A stretch of 64,000 nucleotides of DNA from Manduca sexta (lineage: Eukaryota; Arthropoda; Insecta; Lepidoptera; Sphingidae), in NCBI RefSeq assembly GCF_014839805.1, contig NC_051117.1, forward strand, positions 1,364,001 to 1,428,000, read 5' to 3'. Shown here in pieces: positions 20,659 through 33,400 of this stretch. The translations under genes and the position numbers were made by a program. The notes beneath the pieces are model-generated. The model ran no database searches and was not told the origin of the DNA. It worked only from the letters and a program-made list of their open reading frames with translations. Within the stretch, counting starts at the first letter, position 1. The number at the start of each line of letters is the position of its first letter.

Positions 20659-22609
20659 TGTTTCGTGACAGCTGGCGTTGCAATTAATCTGGCACAGTTC
20701 GGATTGGCTTTGGGGTTCACCGCAGTTCTACTGCCGCAGCTGAGAGCTCCTGACTCCGGATTTGATATCGACGATACTTCAGAATCATGGATAGGTAATG
20801 TCCATTTTAGATAACCTAAATTTAACTCTAGGTTTCTTTTAGTCTGGTGCTAGGTCTCTCATATGGAAGAGTCCGCCTGGGTAGGTACCACCGCAATGTC
20901 TATTTCTACCACAGCAGTGTTTAGTCAGTTGTTTTCCGGTTTGAAAGGCATTGTAGCCAGTGTAGCTACTGGACATAATAAGACTGAACATCTCATGTCT
21001 CAGGATAGCGAGCGCAGTGGAATACCAAACAATACTTTGTAATTCAAGGTATTGGATGGTGTTTCTGCTGTTTATAGGCGGTCGTATCGCTTATTATCAG
21101 GCGAATGGCATACTCGTCTCGTCATTCAAAGCAAAAAAAATTGTAAATCATTGGCCAAGTAGACCTATAAGTTAGTTTTTAATTTTTTTAAATGTTCGAT
21201 GCAAGTTTAAATTGCATCCAGTAAAGATGTGTAAACTCCTAAACGTCGACAATGTAAAATTTATGATCATTTTGATAATAACCCTACAGATACTAAATGA
21301 ACTTAAATGCCTTATTATTGTTACAGCCGCGATTCCAGGTTTCGCTTTGGTCGTCGGAAATTTCACAGTACCTTCAATAATGGGGAAGTTCGGTCGAAAA
21401 GTCGCAAGCATCACCAGCATCGTCATCATCATCATCGGCTGGGTCGCAATCACGGTGGCTAACAGTATCCCACTGATCCTCGCAGCAAGGTTCCTCCAAG
21501 GCATTTCCATGGGGATGATTGCCTCTCTAGGTGCTATTTTGGTGGGAGAGTACACGAGCCCTAAAAACCGTGGGGCGTTTTTGTCTATTCTGTCATTAGT
21601 CATGGCCGTTGGGACTACCACGGTTCATACAGTTGGTTCATACTTAAGCTGGAAGAAAACAGCGATGCTGTGTACTGCAATCACCATAGCGGACTTGGTA
21701 ATAGCGGTTTTCTCGCCAGAATCACCGAGTTGGCTGGCTGACCAGGGAAGGTATGAGGAGTGCCGGAAAGTCTTCCATTGGCTCCGAGGATATGACGAAG
21801 ATGATGAACTAGATAAAATGATTGAAGCCGCCAGAATAACAAGAGAAGGCAAAGTTGATGTTCCTAAACCATTTTGGAAAGATGTCAAAAGTAAATTGGC
21901 GCAAACTACTGTGATTATGAGAAAGAAAGAGTTTTACAAGCCAATTTTACTTATGATCCACATTTACACTCTCGCAGAATGGGCAGGCATTAATATTCTT
22001 TCACCGTACATAATAGATGTAGCCAATTCCCTTGTAGATAAAGAAGCTATGAATATACCTGCTTTAGTAATATCAGTAGACGTTCAAAGAATATTAATGG
22101 GTATACTAACAGTATATTTAATAAAGAAGATCAGACGACGGACAATATTACTTTCAACTACGATTTTATGCATAATAGTTTTAATATGCACAGCGGGGTA
22201 CAGTTATGCTAAGACTTCAGAGGTGTTACCATTTGATCACCCATCGATTCCTGCTTTATTATTACATATACACATGCTTACTATAGCAGTAGGATCTATA
22301 CCTGTGCCAATGGTGATCTCTGGTGAAATATTTCCTTTAGAATATAGAAGTTTAGCAGGCGCCATCAGCGCACTGTTTTTATCTCTCCATTTTTTCATTG
22401 TGGTCAAAACATTTCCTTACTTCGTCCGTCATATTGGGTTACACGGAGCTTATTTGATATATACTTGTGTCGTAACATACTGTCTGATTATATCTTGGTT
22501 GTATTTACCAGAAACCAAAGATAGGACTTTGCAAGAAATAGAAGAAGAGTTTAGAGGAAGACCAGTAAGAACTGATGATCTAAAGGCATCGGAATCTTTG
22601 ATGGGTTGA
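20659..22609 (+). CDS. MFS sugar transporter, facilitated trehalose transporter (Tret1)-like, paralogue 2
   Basis: Predicted plasma-membrane uniporter for trehalose or a related sugar, likely moving hemolymph sugar across cell membranes (family inference). Exons found: 20659-20794 (CFVTAGVAINLAQFG..., first membrane helix, phase 0 start) and 21327-22609. They are joined by a GT-AG intron in phase 1 that rebuilds SWIAAIPGF. Together they give 472 residues; the N-terminal few residues come from an exon not identified. Motifs in order: GKFGRK, QGISMGM, VGEYTSPKNRGAF, SPESPSWLADQGR, SGEIFPLEYRS and PETKDRTLQEIEEEF, with about twelve hydrophobic stretches. The helix-7 QQxxGIN motif is changed to AEWAGIN. 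There are no frameshifts, unlike paralogue 1, to which it is similar along the full length. Confidence 0.9.
20840..21140 (+). repeat. Dispersed repeat family G inside the transporter intron
   Basis: The fullest copy in the window: TAGGTCTCTCATATGGAAGA, CGCCTGGGTAGGTACCACCG, GGCATTGTAGCCAGTGTAGC, TCTCAGGATAGCGAGCGCAG, GGCGGTCGTATCGCTTATTA and TACTCGTCTCGTCATTCAAA, ending in an A-rich tail. Confidence 0.75.
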
Positions 22610-22716
22610 CTTAATTACTTGGAAAATGATGATCTCGTTTTAGTTTAAGCACAAACAATAGAAATATGTTGTTTATATACAAATAAGTGTGATGACAGCT
22701 ACAGATTTAAGACAAG

Positions 22717-22722
22717 AATAAA
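22717..22722 (+). promoter_or_regulatory. Polyadenylation signal of transporter paralogue 2
   Basis: AATAAA about 107 bases after the stop codon, in a short AT-rich 3' UTR. Confidence 0.6.
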
Positions 22723-22764
22723 CTATTGAAAAAGCTGAAGAAATGATTTGCTGTTTTGTTTTTT

Positions 22765-22892
22765 TGTTTGAAACCGCTAATCTTGAAACTACTGGCACGA
22801 CCCGTAAATTCATTAATTAACAGGAAACTACATTATCGTTGAGTGCTATAGATTTTAAAGCATATGCAGAAGCGAGCAAAAGCTAGTAATAT
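22765..22892 (+). mobile_element. Helitron family 2 3'-end fragment
   Basis: Reads GTTTGAAACCGCTAATCTTG, GAGTGCTATAG, and GCGAGCAAAAGCTAGTAATA at the end, that is the 3' CTAG terminus in plus orientation. The 5' end is lost and the GC hairpin is decayed. Confidence 0.55.
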
Positions 22893-22984
22893 AATCAAAA
22901 TGTATCTAGACAGAGAAGTAGGAAGTCGGTGGAAATTTTGAACTTTAAAATAACTTATCTAAATGCTAACTAAAAATGTTTTAT

Positions 22985-23090
22985 TCATTTATTAAAATTT
23001 TACATTCGGTTAGAAAACATTATTGAAATAATAATATTATTATTTTCTCCTGACGTTCGAAAGACTTTTGCAGCCTTCATGGTCGCGTGG
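22985..23090. repeat. Dispersed repeat family K, one end
   Basis: It contains GACGTTCGAAAGACTTTTGC and AGCCTTCATGGTCGCG. The same block occurs inverted at 24400-24510 (CGTGACCATGAAGGCTGCAA), so the two may be the ends of one 1.5-kb element whose interior includes a family A insertion. Confidence 0.55.
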
Positions 23091-23300
23091 CGAACTGTGA
23101 CCCGGTGGGGTCCAATAGATTGGCGACTGATGAGAGATGATAACTCCTCGGCAGTCGACACAAGTATGCCGGCTTGTTGGCACCGGATATACACAGGCTG
23201 ATCCTGAAACGCGACACACTTACGTGGACCACTATGGGTTTAACATCTTGTGTACAGTGGTCGCTAACCGGGCGGATAGAAAATATATCCGCCGTATCAC
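23090..23300 (+). repeat. Dispersed repeat family A, plus copy
   Basis: Contains CCCGGTGGGGTCCAATAGAT, CAGTCGACACAAGTATGCCG, ATACACAGGCTGATCCTGAA, and GGGCGGATAGAAAATATATC at the end. Confidence 0.75.
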
Positions 23301-24399
23301 AGACGGAAAACGACAAAAAGTGGATGCCTTGATTGCATCATCCTACTGCCTACTCTTACGGAGATAAAAGCGCGTCGTGTTTGGTTTTTTTGACGTTCAG
23401 TAATACTTTAAATAATTAATTAGTGCAGAACCCAGCGAAAGTAAGTATTCAAAAATTTATTCACAAGGTCACTGCACGTTTAACAAGTAAAAATACTAAA
23501 AAGTCAATATAAATTACATAGCGAGATAATGTCAGTAAGTTCCTTCGTTTAACAAAGCAACACGTTTGCACACGGTACGGCAAAAAAGTGTTAAACATTT
23601 TATCAAAATTTCTTCAGTAAAGGGACCCAGGGAACCATTTCAATATTCAGTTTTTTCAACATTAGAATCACGCTACGGAACGGGTAGATTACTGGTTTGT
23701 TGATAAGACATCTTTGCTCCAAAATTACGGTTTAAGACTTAATAAACTCCAGTTAAATCTACGTGCCGAGGTACAAAAGATGTTTCTATAAGCCGTCAAT
23801 CGTTTAAGACTACTGTGACTCCGATACAAGCATCAGCTCATTTCAAGCACGCGTTACGTCAAGCAGCCGTCAGTGCACAGAAATTCTAATTTCCAGCAGC
23901 TATCAGTTCATTTCAAGCAACCATAAATTTAATTGAAGCAGGCAAGAGGTTCATGCAACTATTTCAGTTCAGTCTACCTGGAGAGTATTACAAGTGTAAC
24001 AATTTGCCTTGCATCGTCTATGAACTGAGCATTCATACGATCCATGAAGGTTTTTAGACCGGTATGTAAAAACAACGCTGACTACATCATAATCAAATAT
24101 ATATTTTAGTGTGTGTGTTTTTTTTTAGTAAGACATAAAAATTTCGTAAAATGTCTTCAATAACTTTTTGTTTGTATATCGTGTTTAACTTCCTCAGTGA
24201 TGTTTATTGTCAAAATGGTGCATCGAATACTACATTAGGTGATTTACTTGACATGTTTTTGAATCAGTTAAATTGGGGGTGATAGGAAATAAACATCATT
24301 ATTAATTATTTAAACTTATAAATATGTGGAATTTATTAATATTATATATAGTAAATAAACAAAAATTCAAAATGATTTCAAAATGATCAGTCCCCCCCG
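23301..24399. other. Non-coding stretch between two inverted family K ends
   Basis: No supported coding region. It contains several diverged repeats of CAGTTCATTTCAAGCA (near 23832-23850 and 23903-23920), a local duplication of about 70 bp. Confidence 0.4.
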
Positions 24400-24510
24400 T
24401 GACCATGAAGGCTGCAAAGTCTTCGAAACGAAATAAACCGCGATAAAATCCGTTTAAATAGTTTTTAGTTTTTATTTCAATGTCTAACATTCGCGTAAAC
24501 ATAAGAAATC
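24400..24510. repeat. Dispersed repeat family K, other end
   Basis: It contains GTGACCATGAAGGCTGCAAA, AACCGCGATAAAATCCG and TTTTATTTCAATGTCTAACA followed by TTCGCGTAAACATAAG. Related copies are at 34402, 49500 and 59360. Confidence 0.6.
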
Positions 24511-24943
24511 ATTATTCAAAATGATTCTTACGAAAAATACAGACGAACACATATTAGTTCCTACGAAATTTGACATAGATAGACACTCTTCCGTGTATAT
24601 TGAATATATTAAAACATAAACAGGATAGATTGCGATAATTCACACTAGTTAAATGCAAATTGATCCGCCCCCTAATGTCTTATTTCGTAAAAATAATAAC
24701 AGGCATCATGGTATATAATTTGCTTACACAGTGGCGACCTTAAACGATACGAGGCCCCAGACGAATGCAAAAAAACGACACGAGGCCCCAGGTGGAGCAA
24801 AAAATAAGTTCCCCGGTTTAACAGTTTCGTCGGTAATATTGTAAAAAAGGGACCTCCAAGGCATCGCTCAAGGCCACTGATGGTTGCCCGATTCGCTTCT
24901 CTCTAAGCCCGCTCTGTATATACAAATCAAAGCCTAAACCGGA

Positions 24944-25152
24944 TTTGGCACATTGAAGTACACATAATATTATAAAATCTAATCTAACTTTGTTTTTTTT
25001 TTTTATTATAAAGTTCAAATGTCGAAATATTAAATACAAATAGTATTTATGTTTTGCGTTATGTCGGAATTAGCACATTGGCGATAAAATCTAATCTTAC
25101 TTTTTATTATAAAGTTCCAAACTTGAAATATTAAATGGTATTGAAGTTTTGC
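24944..25152. repeat. Diverged tandem duplication, about 120-bp unit
   Basis: The first unit (24944-25063) and second unit (25070-25152) share GCACATTG, TAAAATCTAATCT, TATTATAAAGTTC, GAAATATTAAAT and TTTTGCG in the same order. A smaller duplication just before it (24740 and 24775) shares CGAGGCCCCAG. Confidence 0.65.
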
Positions 25153-25154
25153 GT

Positions 25155-26780
25155 ATCGCACAGAGTAAAAACTTCGCGCCGAAATTATTTATTTTATTTT
25201 ATGCAAGAGAAATAGAAAACAGTTACATTAATGAAGTAAAGAGTAAAATTACACATGTAAGTACTGCATTGATAAACATAAAAATAAAGAATTGTATTTT
25301 AATTTGTGTTTTATTTATGTTTATGGTCATTGCACGTGATTGCGTTTCCTTAGCCCAAATGTTTTTGAGGTGAACACCGTGTTTGAAGTAAATTTTACAA
25401 ATAATCTTTAAGGCGAAAAATACTTCATTCATAATATATTACAACTCGATATGATTAAGTAGTACAAAGAAGGTGAGAATAAAGAAGGTAAGAAGGTGGA
25501 GACCTGGTGACCTGAAACACAAGGTAATCTTAGATCAGGCACCAGTCTCCACAGATATTATGTAACATTACTTTGAAATGTGCTATTGTAATTGTACAAA
25601 CTGTGGAGAAATAAATACATTTTATTCATTTATTTATAAGCTTTACAAAAAATGGGGCTCTTGTTCCTGGTGCATTTATATGGCCCGTGGTCCTGTATTA
25701 AATTTCTAAGCCAAACGATAGTTTTTGTAGGGATGCCTTGTATTAGATCCCTCAGGAAGGGTTGAGGCAAATGAACTGACGTTCATACAGAGCTAAGGTT
25801 CTTCTGTAACATGCAATGTGTACTGTACTGTTGATAGCTTACTAAAATGTTGTCAATGATAATAACAAACACTTGATAATTATCAGCATTTGAGTAACTA
25901 AGGAGGAGCAGGGGATTGGCATGTGCCCCAAGTATCAACACAAGTACTGCGCATTTATGTATTTGTGTTGAATTATCAGGACTTTAAATATCTGCTTTGC
26001 CGCCCGTCCCATACCCCCTGCTGCTGGATCACAATTTGTGATTTTCCCCCTTTCCAAGATGAATGTTGACGATTTGTTAATTTCTAAAAGGATATCGCTG
26101 ATAGTTTAAGGAGCATTAGTTTAAAATTTCGAACAGTCTTTTGCTTGTATGATGATTTTTTTGTAGGTTAACGGCATTTTACCTAGCGGACGGCAACGGG
26201 GTCTATGGTCATTTGAAAGTAGATGTTACTGTCAGCAAAATTCTTAGACGGTCGCCAGAAGTCGGCATGAAACTATAAAGTCTTCTCAGTGGCCATCTAC
26301 GAAGGTTTTGGGAAAGGCCACAAATTTGTGGGAGTAAATATTCAAGTAATCACTTCATTGTACAAAACTAGATGGCGTACTTCGAAGCAAAACAAAATAG
26401 TTAATGATTCAAACAAATAGTCTCATGAATGCCTAATAGATGGCGGTATATCGAAAAAATGTTTTAAATTGTAGATCCTTTCGAATAATATGATTTTTTT
26501 GCCACACATATCATACAATTAATTCAATTCCATTCTACCGTCTATAAAAAACCTTAAATGGTATAAAACATTTACTTACATTTACTACCTCGATTTACTT
26601 AAATAATGACCCCATTTTCACGATATCAACAAAACCTTACATACTACGTCTAATGCTGACCAATCACCTTGTAGGTGACACAAAACTGAAAACTGCTGAC
26701 TCCACGGATTTACTTATAAAATTCTGATATTACTTCAATTAGAGTTCCAAATATACCCAGTGTATAGCTTATTTATAATT
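25155..26780. other. Intergenic region upstream of the cysteine protease
   Basis: No gene supported. At 25600-25640 a TGGAGAAATAAATACATTTT sequence looks like a polyadenylation region, but no coding frame precedes it. The protease promoter is expected within the last few hundred bases; no clear TATA or initiator was identified. Confidence 0.4.
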
Positions 26781-27340
26781 ATGTATTTAATAATTATTTT
26801 CATTAAAATGTCTTTCATTACATGTTTTAACATTACTGAAACTACGAATAATATCAAAGATATATTAGTTAAATATAAAAATAAGAGATTTTCGCGATGT
26901 ACGAATAAACTGGAAGGATTTGTTGGAAAAACATTGAATTTCCTCGACAGAACGGAGAGGTACAATGATTTTTTAAAATATTTGAATGTGAGTGAGTGTT
27001 CTGTGAGAAACGATCTTGCTTATGTGAGACGACATATTTTAAATGGTTTGATTATAAATGAAGATCTGCCAGAATCACATTGGCACGAATATAAGGTATG
27101 TTACTATCATTTTTTCCTAATAATAATATGTTCTTTAGATCAAATAATTGGAGATTGAAAGAAAAAAAAATATTTTGAAAATGGTAGACACTATTCTTAT
27201 ATGTACCTTGCACCAAATCTATCTATACTTATAATAAATCTGTAGATAGGTCAATTCTGTACATGAAATATATTTCCAAAATAATTATCAGGGGGTGATT
27301 AGGGATCAATACTGATGCCAAAAATGCAATTAGTAAAATT

Positions 27341-27405
<65 letters not shown>

Positions 27406-30400
27406 ATAACCGTTATAGAAAAAAAAACTACTCGACGGATTTTAACGAAACTTGGTACAATTATTTGTCATACTCCTGTGCTGGTTATAGTATACTTTTC
27501 ATCACGCTACAGTTAATAGGAGCAGAGCAGTGAAGGGAAATGTTGGGAAAACGGGAGAAGTTACTCCATTTTTTAAGCTTCCGTCGCGTGTGCAACCTTA
27601 ATGGTTAAAGTTACGCAGAAATCATGTATGACGGAAATGTTCTCCTTAAAATTATGTAAAAATATCCCACGACAGCATATGTCTATCTTTTATGGTTGAC
27701 TCACAATAACACGTGTAACTCCCGATAGCTTAGCAGTTCGAAGCTTTCTCATTATATTTGTCTACTCTTACGTTTATAACACTCTCAGTCATCCCCTAAT
27801 TAAAAAAAGTTAACATTATTCAATATTCCATAAAAAAGACTCATAGAAATCGGTATAGAAACACCAAAATTATACATGAAATACGCTAATAATAAGCCAT
27901 CACGCGTACTATACTAAATCATGCTATAAGCTTCCTTCGATTTCACCAGGATCCCATCATCAGACCCTGACCGGACAATCGGACCACCTGCATACCACCA
28001 TACATTAAAAAAACATCCCGACAAATTGAGCACCTCCTCCATTTTTGAAGTCCGAAATCCACGCGAGCGAAGCTGCGAGCGGAAGCTTGTATTTAATAAT
28101 GAAGAAATAAAATATATTCTTGAAAGTGGTATAGGTATCAGCTACGTTGTACACATTAAATCAAATCATAATTTATTTCAGAACCTTCGTGAAAAGCCTT
28201 TAGCGACACAAAAATCCCTTAAAACATTGTAGCTATTCAAGTACCAAGACGACGCTGGCGCCCTCTTCTTTAAAAATCAGATTAATAAATACCATTATTT
28301 CTCATGGGAGCAAATTACCGGCATAAAAGTATCCTATGTGTTAATCCCGCACATGGTCTAACTGTGTACCTAATGTCAACCAAATCTGTTAAATTATTTC
28401 TGCGTTTGCTTTTAACAAACAGCGAAACTTTTACATTTATAATATTAGTTAAATTATATATTATATTGCCTCATTATAACTAAGTTGACAAGAAATTACA
28501 AATTGATATTACGATTTCTGTTAAGTGTGACTTTTGACGATCCGCTCCTCATCGCTAATATTTACGCAAAAACTTATTTGTCCTACAATTATGGCTGTTA
28601 TGGGGAGTAAATAATGAATATTAGTTAACATCAGGTGGCTCACTTGCTTGTCTACCAGCATATGATAAATCATTACACATAAGTAATATATCTTAAGGAT
28701 TTTTTCAGACAATTCACAAAAAAGTGTACCACACCCCTCACTACGAGATGGCAGCACTGTCGAAATGGCGGGATAATGTAATACGAGTCGCACAACACAA
28801 CAGAGATTATTTAGCAGGGAAACTATCTTATTCTCTACATTTAAACCACTTTGCTGACATGGTAAGTAAATTTATTGTTTTAATATAGATACGCGTATGT
28901 ACTTTATACAAAAAAACAGTAAGCTCACATATAGTTCTCTAATTTTCTAATAGATGGCAGTGTACCTTAATATTTTTTATTTATGCTTATTAATAAAAAC
29001 TTTAAAATTTGTATAACAGTACGCGTAATTTCGGAAACTTATAAATGTCTTTTAAGCAAATTAAAAAACATACAACATGAAGGCTAAAAAACCGGACAAG
29101 TGGGAGTTGGACTCGCCACCGAGAGTTCCTTACAAATTAGCTTTGTTTTTTGTTATTAAAGTAAATATTTACAATTTTTACAGGTTTTCAGATTGTTTAC
29201 ATTACATGTCCTGTAACACATTACTTCTTGTCAAATTCTGCGTCGACTGAAAGTAGCCTATAGGTTTAAATTTTCTTTTGAAATCGGAAAATATGTGACA
29301 TAAACGGTGATATATTTTGATCGCATTGACTTACAAATTTGATTCACAGCGTAAGAGAACGTAGTTAAGAGTTTAAATATAAATTCCAACTTGAAAGTGT
29401 CTTATAAAAGGTACAGACAAGCGGACAATAAAGCGATACTATAAGGGTTCCATTTGAGGTTTAGAACTAAAAGAATACAGGGCTTTAGATATATCAGACC
29501 GAAAAAGAGTCGAAACACTATTTTAAACAGAACCTGCGTTTCAAATTTACGTCATATACATTCATATTGATGTAATACGTAACATACACTCATATTGATG
29601 TAATACAATGAGAACTGTGAATTATACCTAGCTTTAACGGTGATGGAAAACATCGCGGGGAAACCTGCATACCTGATAAGTTCTAGGAATTTTGATGGTG
29701 TGTGAAGTCTACCAATCCGCACTAGGCCAGCGTGATGGACTAAAACCTAATCCCTCTCAATAGTAGAAGGGGCCCGTGCAGTAGTGGGACAGTATATAAT
29801 ACAGGGCTGATATTATTATTATACAATGAGAATTAACTGAGGGATTACTGGTTAATTACTCTATACACACTATGTTCAATGAATAGACAATCAATGCAGT
29901 GTTATTACTAACTGTAACAGTAATTGGAAACAGAGGAGGATGTAATTAATGTCTGAGGTCATGATCTTTACACTAAATAAAGTTTTGTTGGAACTATTAA
30001 ACGTCTAATTCACAAAATCCAAACTATGATAATTTATAAATACTACATCTTTCTAATATAAGACGTTTAATCTTCTAGGGAAGTAGGGATTCATTTATAT
30101 ATATATATATGTAAATGAATCCCTACTTCCCTTAGTCACGCCATCACGCGTGAACGGCTGGACCGATTACACTTTTTTTTGTCATTGTGTTTATTGTCAG
30201 GAGAAGGTTCTTATGAAAGAAAAAATTCAAAAAATTGCGCGGAAAATTAGAAAATTTAAGAAAACTTAACGAAAATATTAATTTTATATAACTGTCAATT
30301 GTTCGAAATAACCGTCAGCGATTGACAGAATGCGCGCTGCAAATTCATAGTTAAGACGGGACAACGTCTGTCGGATCAACTAGTAGAAAGACTATGACCA

Positions 30401-33400
30401 TGCAACGCTATAATATGCGAATAACGTAACAGTTCAAGGCATTTTGGCTTTAAAGGGTCTCGTCAAATTCAAGGACAAGAGGTGACAACGAGCAATAAAT
30501 ATCTGTATTTAAGGACTCAGGTTTTGGCCTTTAAGTCTTGTTAAAATAGGCACCAGGATGTAACAAGATGCACGAAGAATCAGTAATTAAGGACTCTGAT
30601 AGTTACTTACGTATCTGAATATTATAATATCTATTTTCTTCTTTTATATCGATTTTAGCACCCATCAGAATACTTTAGAAAGATCCTGAAACTGGTTAAG
30701 ACTGTTCCCTTGTACGACCCAACTGAAGACCGGAGGAAGTCAGCGTACAGGAGAAGTCTTAAGTGCAAAGCTCCTAAAAAGGTACGTAACGTTGAAATGT
30801 CTGCGTATCTCTCTTTGGTCATGTCGGATTGACGTCTCACCGGACTATGAGAGTGAAGAAATGAGTCTACCTGTGTATTGCGCACACAATTGTGCATTAT
30901 AATATCTTCTGCGTAGCAGATCTCCGTTGAGATATTCGCCGGCTGAAATTCGGGTAAGGAGGATGATCATTGGAACATCTTTACTAGGTTCTCTACTATA
31001 TTACAACAATCTATCTGCTCTATTCCGTTCCAATGTGGCACAATACAATTTAACTAAAACTAAAAATATTTTGCCTTAAATTGCGCCATGGACTGTAATT
31101 TTTCTGTCAAAATGCTGCGTATAAAATTACGGGTAAACGTATTATAACAATTTCAAGAAATATTGTCTATTCTGGGAATAGAACCCAGTCTACTGGACAC
31201 ACAACATCATTAGACTTAAAATAAATTATGATTTGTATGCTACCAAATAAGGCAGCTGATCCTAACAGCTTCTATGAAAGAATCCCTACTGCTCCCACCA
31301 AACAGTTATTTCTCCTTCAGGTAGATTGGCGCAGCAAGGGCTTCAGGCCCAGAAGAGAAGAGCAGTGGCATTGTGGCGCTTGCTACGCGTTCGCCGTCAC
31401 CCACGCCATGCAGGCCCAGCTGTACAAGATCCATGGAAACGTTGGGGAACTCAGGTAGTTATGAGATTTGCTTCTGGGTCGATCTTGTATAAAATCTCCT
31501 TTGGTCTCTAAAAACTATATTAGTACATGTATATAAGTTCGTTTCGCTCTGAAGTGATATCGGCTGAGACGCTGTCAAATTAAGGTTAGAATATTAAAAT
31601 TAACTATTAAACTAACAGGCCGGCATAATCGTGACGAATGCCGTGGGTTGATCATCTCCCATCAGTCGACATTTTTTGGACCCAACTTAATTACCATAAG
31701 TTGCAGTGGGGCCACTTGACCCTGTCTGTATAAAAAAAGAAAATATGTTGGCTGCCGGGTTGGTCTTGACTTTATTTCGCAGTTTTATTGTGTTGTAGTG
31801 TACATTAAAGAGTCATCATAGTATGAAAAGGCCGAGGATGTTCTATCTATTTTTAAGACGAATAGCTCTGTTTCTGGGTACAGTTATACTAAATCATTTC
31901 TTCGGCTAACAATTGAGATTGGCGCATCTTTGATTTCTTAAACCTAAGAAATAAATTTTATTCATGCAAAGTAAGAAGTTAATATATATTTAGTTTCTCT
32001 ATAAAATGCTCTACGCTGGAGACGATGCCTGAAAAAACAGAACAGCTAGATAGTTTATTACAATGAAGCTCGCAGACCCTTTGTGGACAACCACAAGAAA
32101 AGTAATTAATCGATTGTGACATACTTTTTACTCAATTGTAAGTCGCAGTCGCCATGTTGACCTGAAAAACTACCTTGTAAATGGCTTGCGAATGACCTTA
32201 AGATATTTATTTTACAGCATTTCTCAACTGTATAAATCCAAAGTTTCGCTTAGGAGTGTAAAAAGTTACAGGGCATTCAATTTAATAATAATGTTTGCAG
32301 GTGGTACGTCTCTCATATGTAAGAATCCGCCTGGGTAGGTACCACTGTAATGTCTATTTCGCCCACCAAGCTGAAGTGTGTAAATACTGTTATTTTCCGG
32401 TTTGAAGGACATTGTAGCCAGTGTAACTACTAGACGTAATAAGACTTAACATCCCATGTCTCAGGATGGCGAGATATATCTCTTACTGTGCTAGCAATTA
32501 CCAGATTAAAATAAATCTTCTTAAAAAAGTTAAAAATATTTTCTTTCTAATTCCAGTCCCCAGCAGATAGTAGACTGCAGCTTCAAAGATGGTAATATGG
32601 GGTGTGACGGAGGGTCTCTGAGAGGGGCACTCCGATACGCGGCCAGAGAAGGACTCATCATGGAAAAACAGTATCCTTATGTAGGAAAGGTAAGGCAAAT
32701 TGTTGTCATATAAACTATGAAAAAATATAGATTAGGTTGAAAGTTGCGTCAATTGCGACTCAAGTGAAATCTCCAGTATGCATTATTATCACTATAAATT
32801 GAGCCTTTACGTGATGGCAAGTAGGTAATCGACTGATGAGAGATAGTTATTTCTCGCCTTTCGATGTTATGCCGGTATGTACAATAAAAAAGAGTAACAG
32901 AAAAAATATAAAAGTATAATTGAGGGCTATGAATACCATAATTTATGATAGAGGCATGTTTCATCCAGCTTCTGCAGCATAACTAGGCTTGTTTCTAGTA
33001 ATATTTGTTTTAAAAACCTACCATCAACGAACTTATCAGTCGATTGTCGCCATCACAGTTGCCAATCACCACAATATTTATACTGTATGGTGATCAGCTG
33101 TTTACTTGCCATTGTAGCAAGATAAAAAGTCCCTGCTTCGCTAGATGAACGAGTCTTTATTTCGGAAATTTTAATTTCTAATTTCAGAGAGGCTCTTGCA
33201 AGTACAGACGTGACTTAGTCCGCGTTCGACCAAAGAGGTGGGCTACGATTCCATCAGGCGATGAAAGAGCTATGGAGAGAGTTCTGGCTGCTGTTGGACC
33301 TCTCGCTGTTGGGATCAATGCTTCTCCTTACACTTTCCAACTGTACAGGCATGTTATCGTACCCTTATAGTAGGTGTATCTTTCAACTTTTTAAGCAATA

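Larger units (their letters stand above)
28862..30658. other. Protease intron 2
   Basis: Contains a family C SINE (29640-29825), a tandem 28-bp duplication at 29553-29608 (CATTCATATTGATGTAATAC type) and a palindrome at 30079-30132. No nested gene is supported. Confidence 0.55.

Noticed and set aside
25440..25640. Possible processed gene with a polyadenylation-like end
   Set aside because: There is an AATAAA-type end but no open frame or domain before it.
27315..27533. Open frame with SVCL repeats
   Set aside because: It is the translation of the (GTCT)n microsatellite in the Helitron.
31326..31511. Alternative frame over protease exon 4
   Set aside because: It is out of frame with the catalytic motif and with neighbouring exons; it runs through the splice donor.
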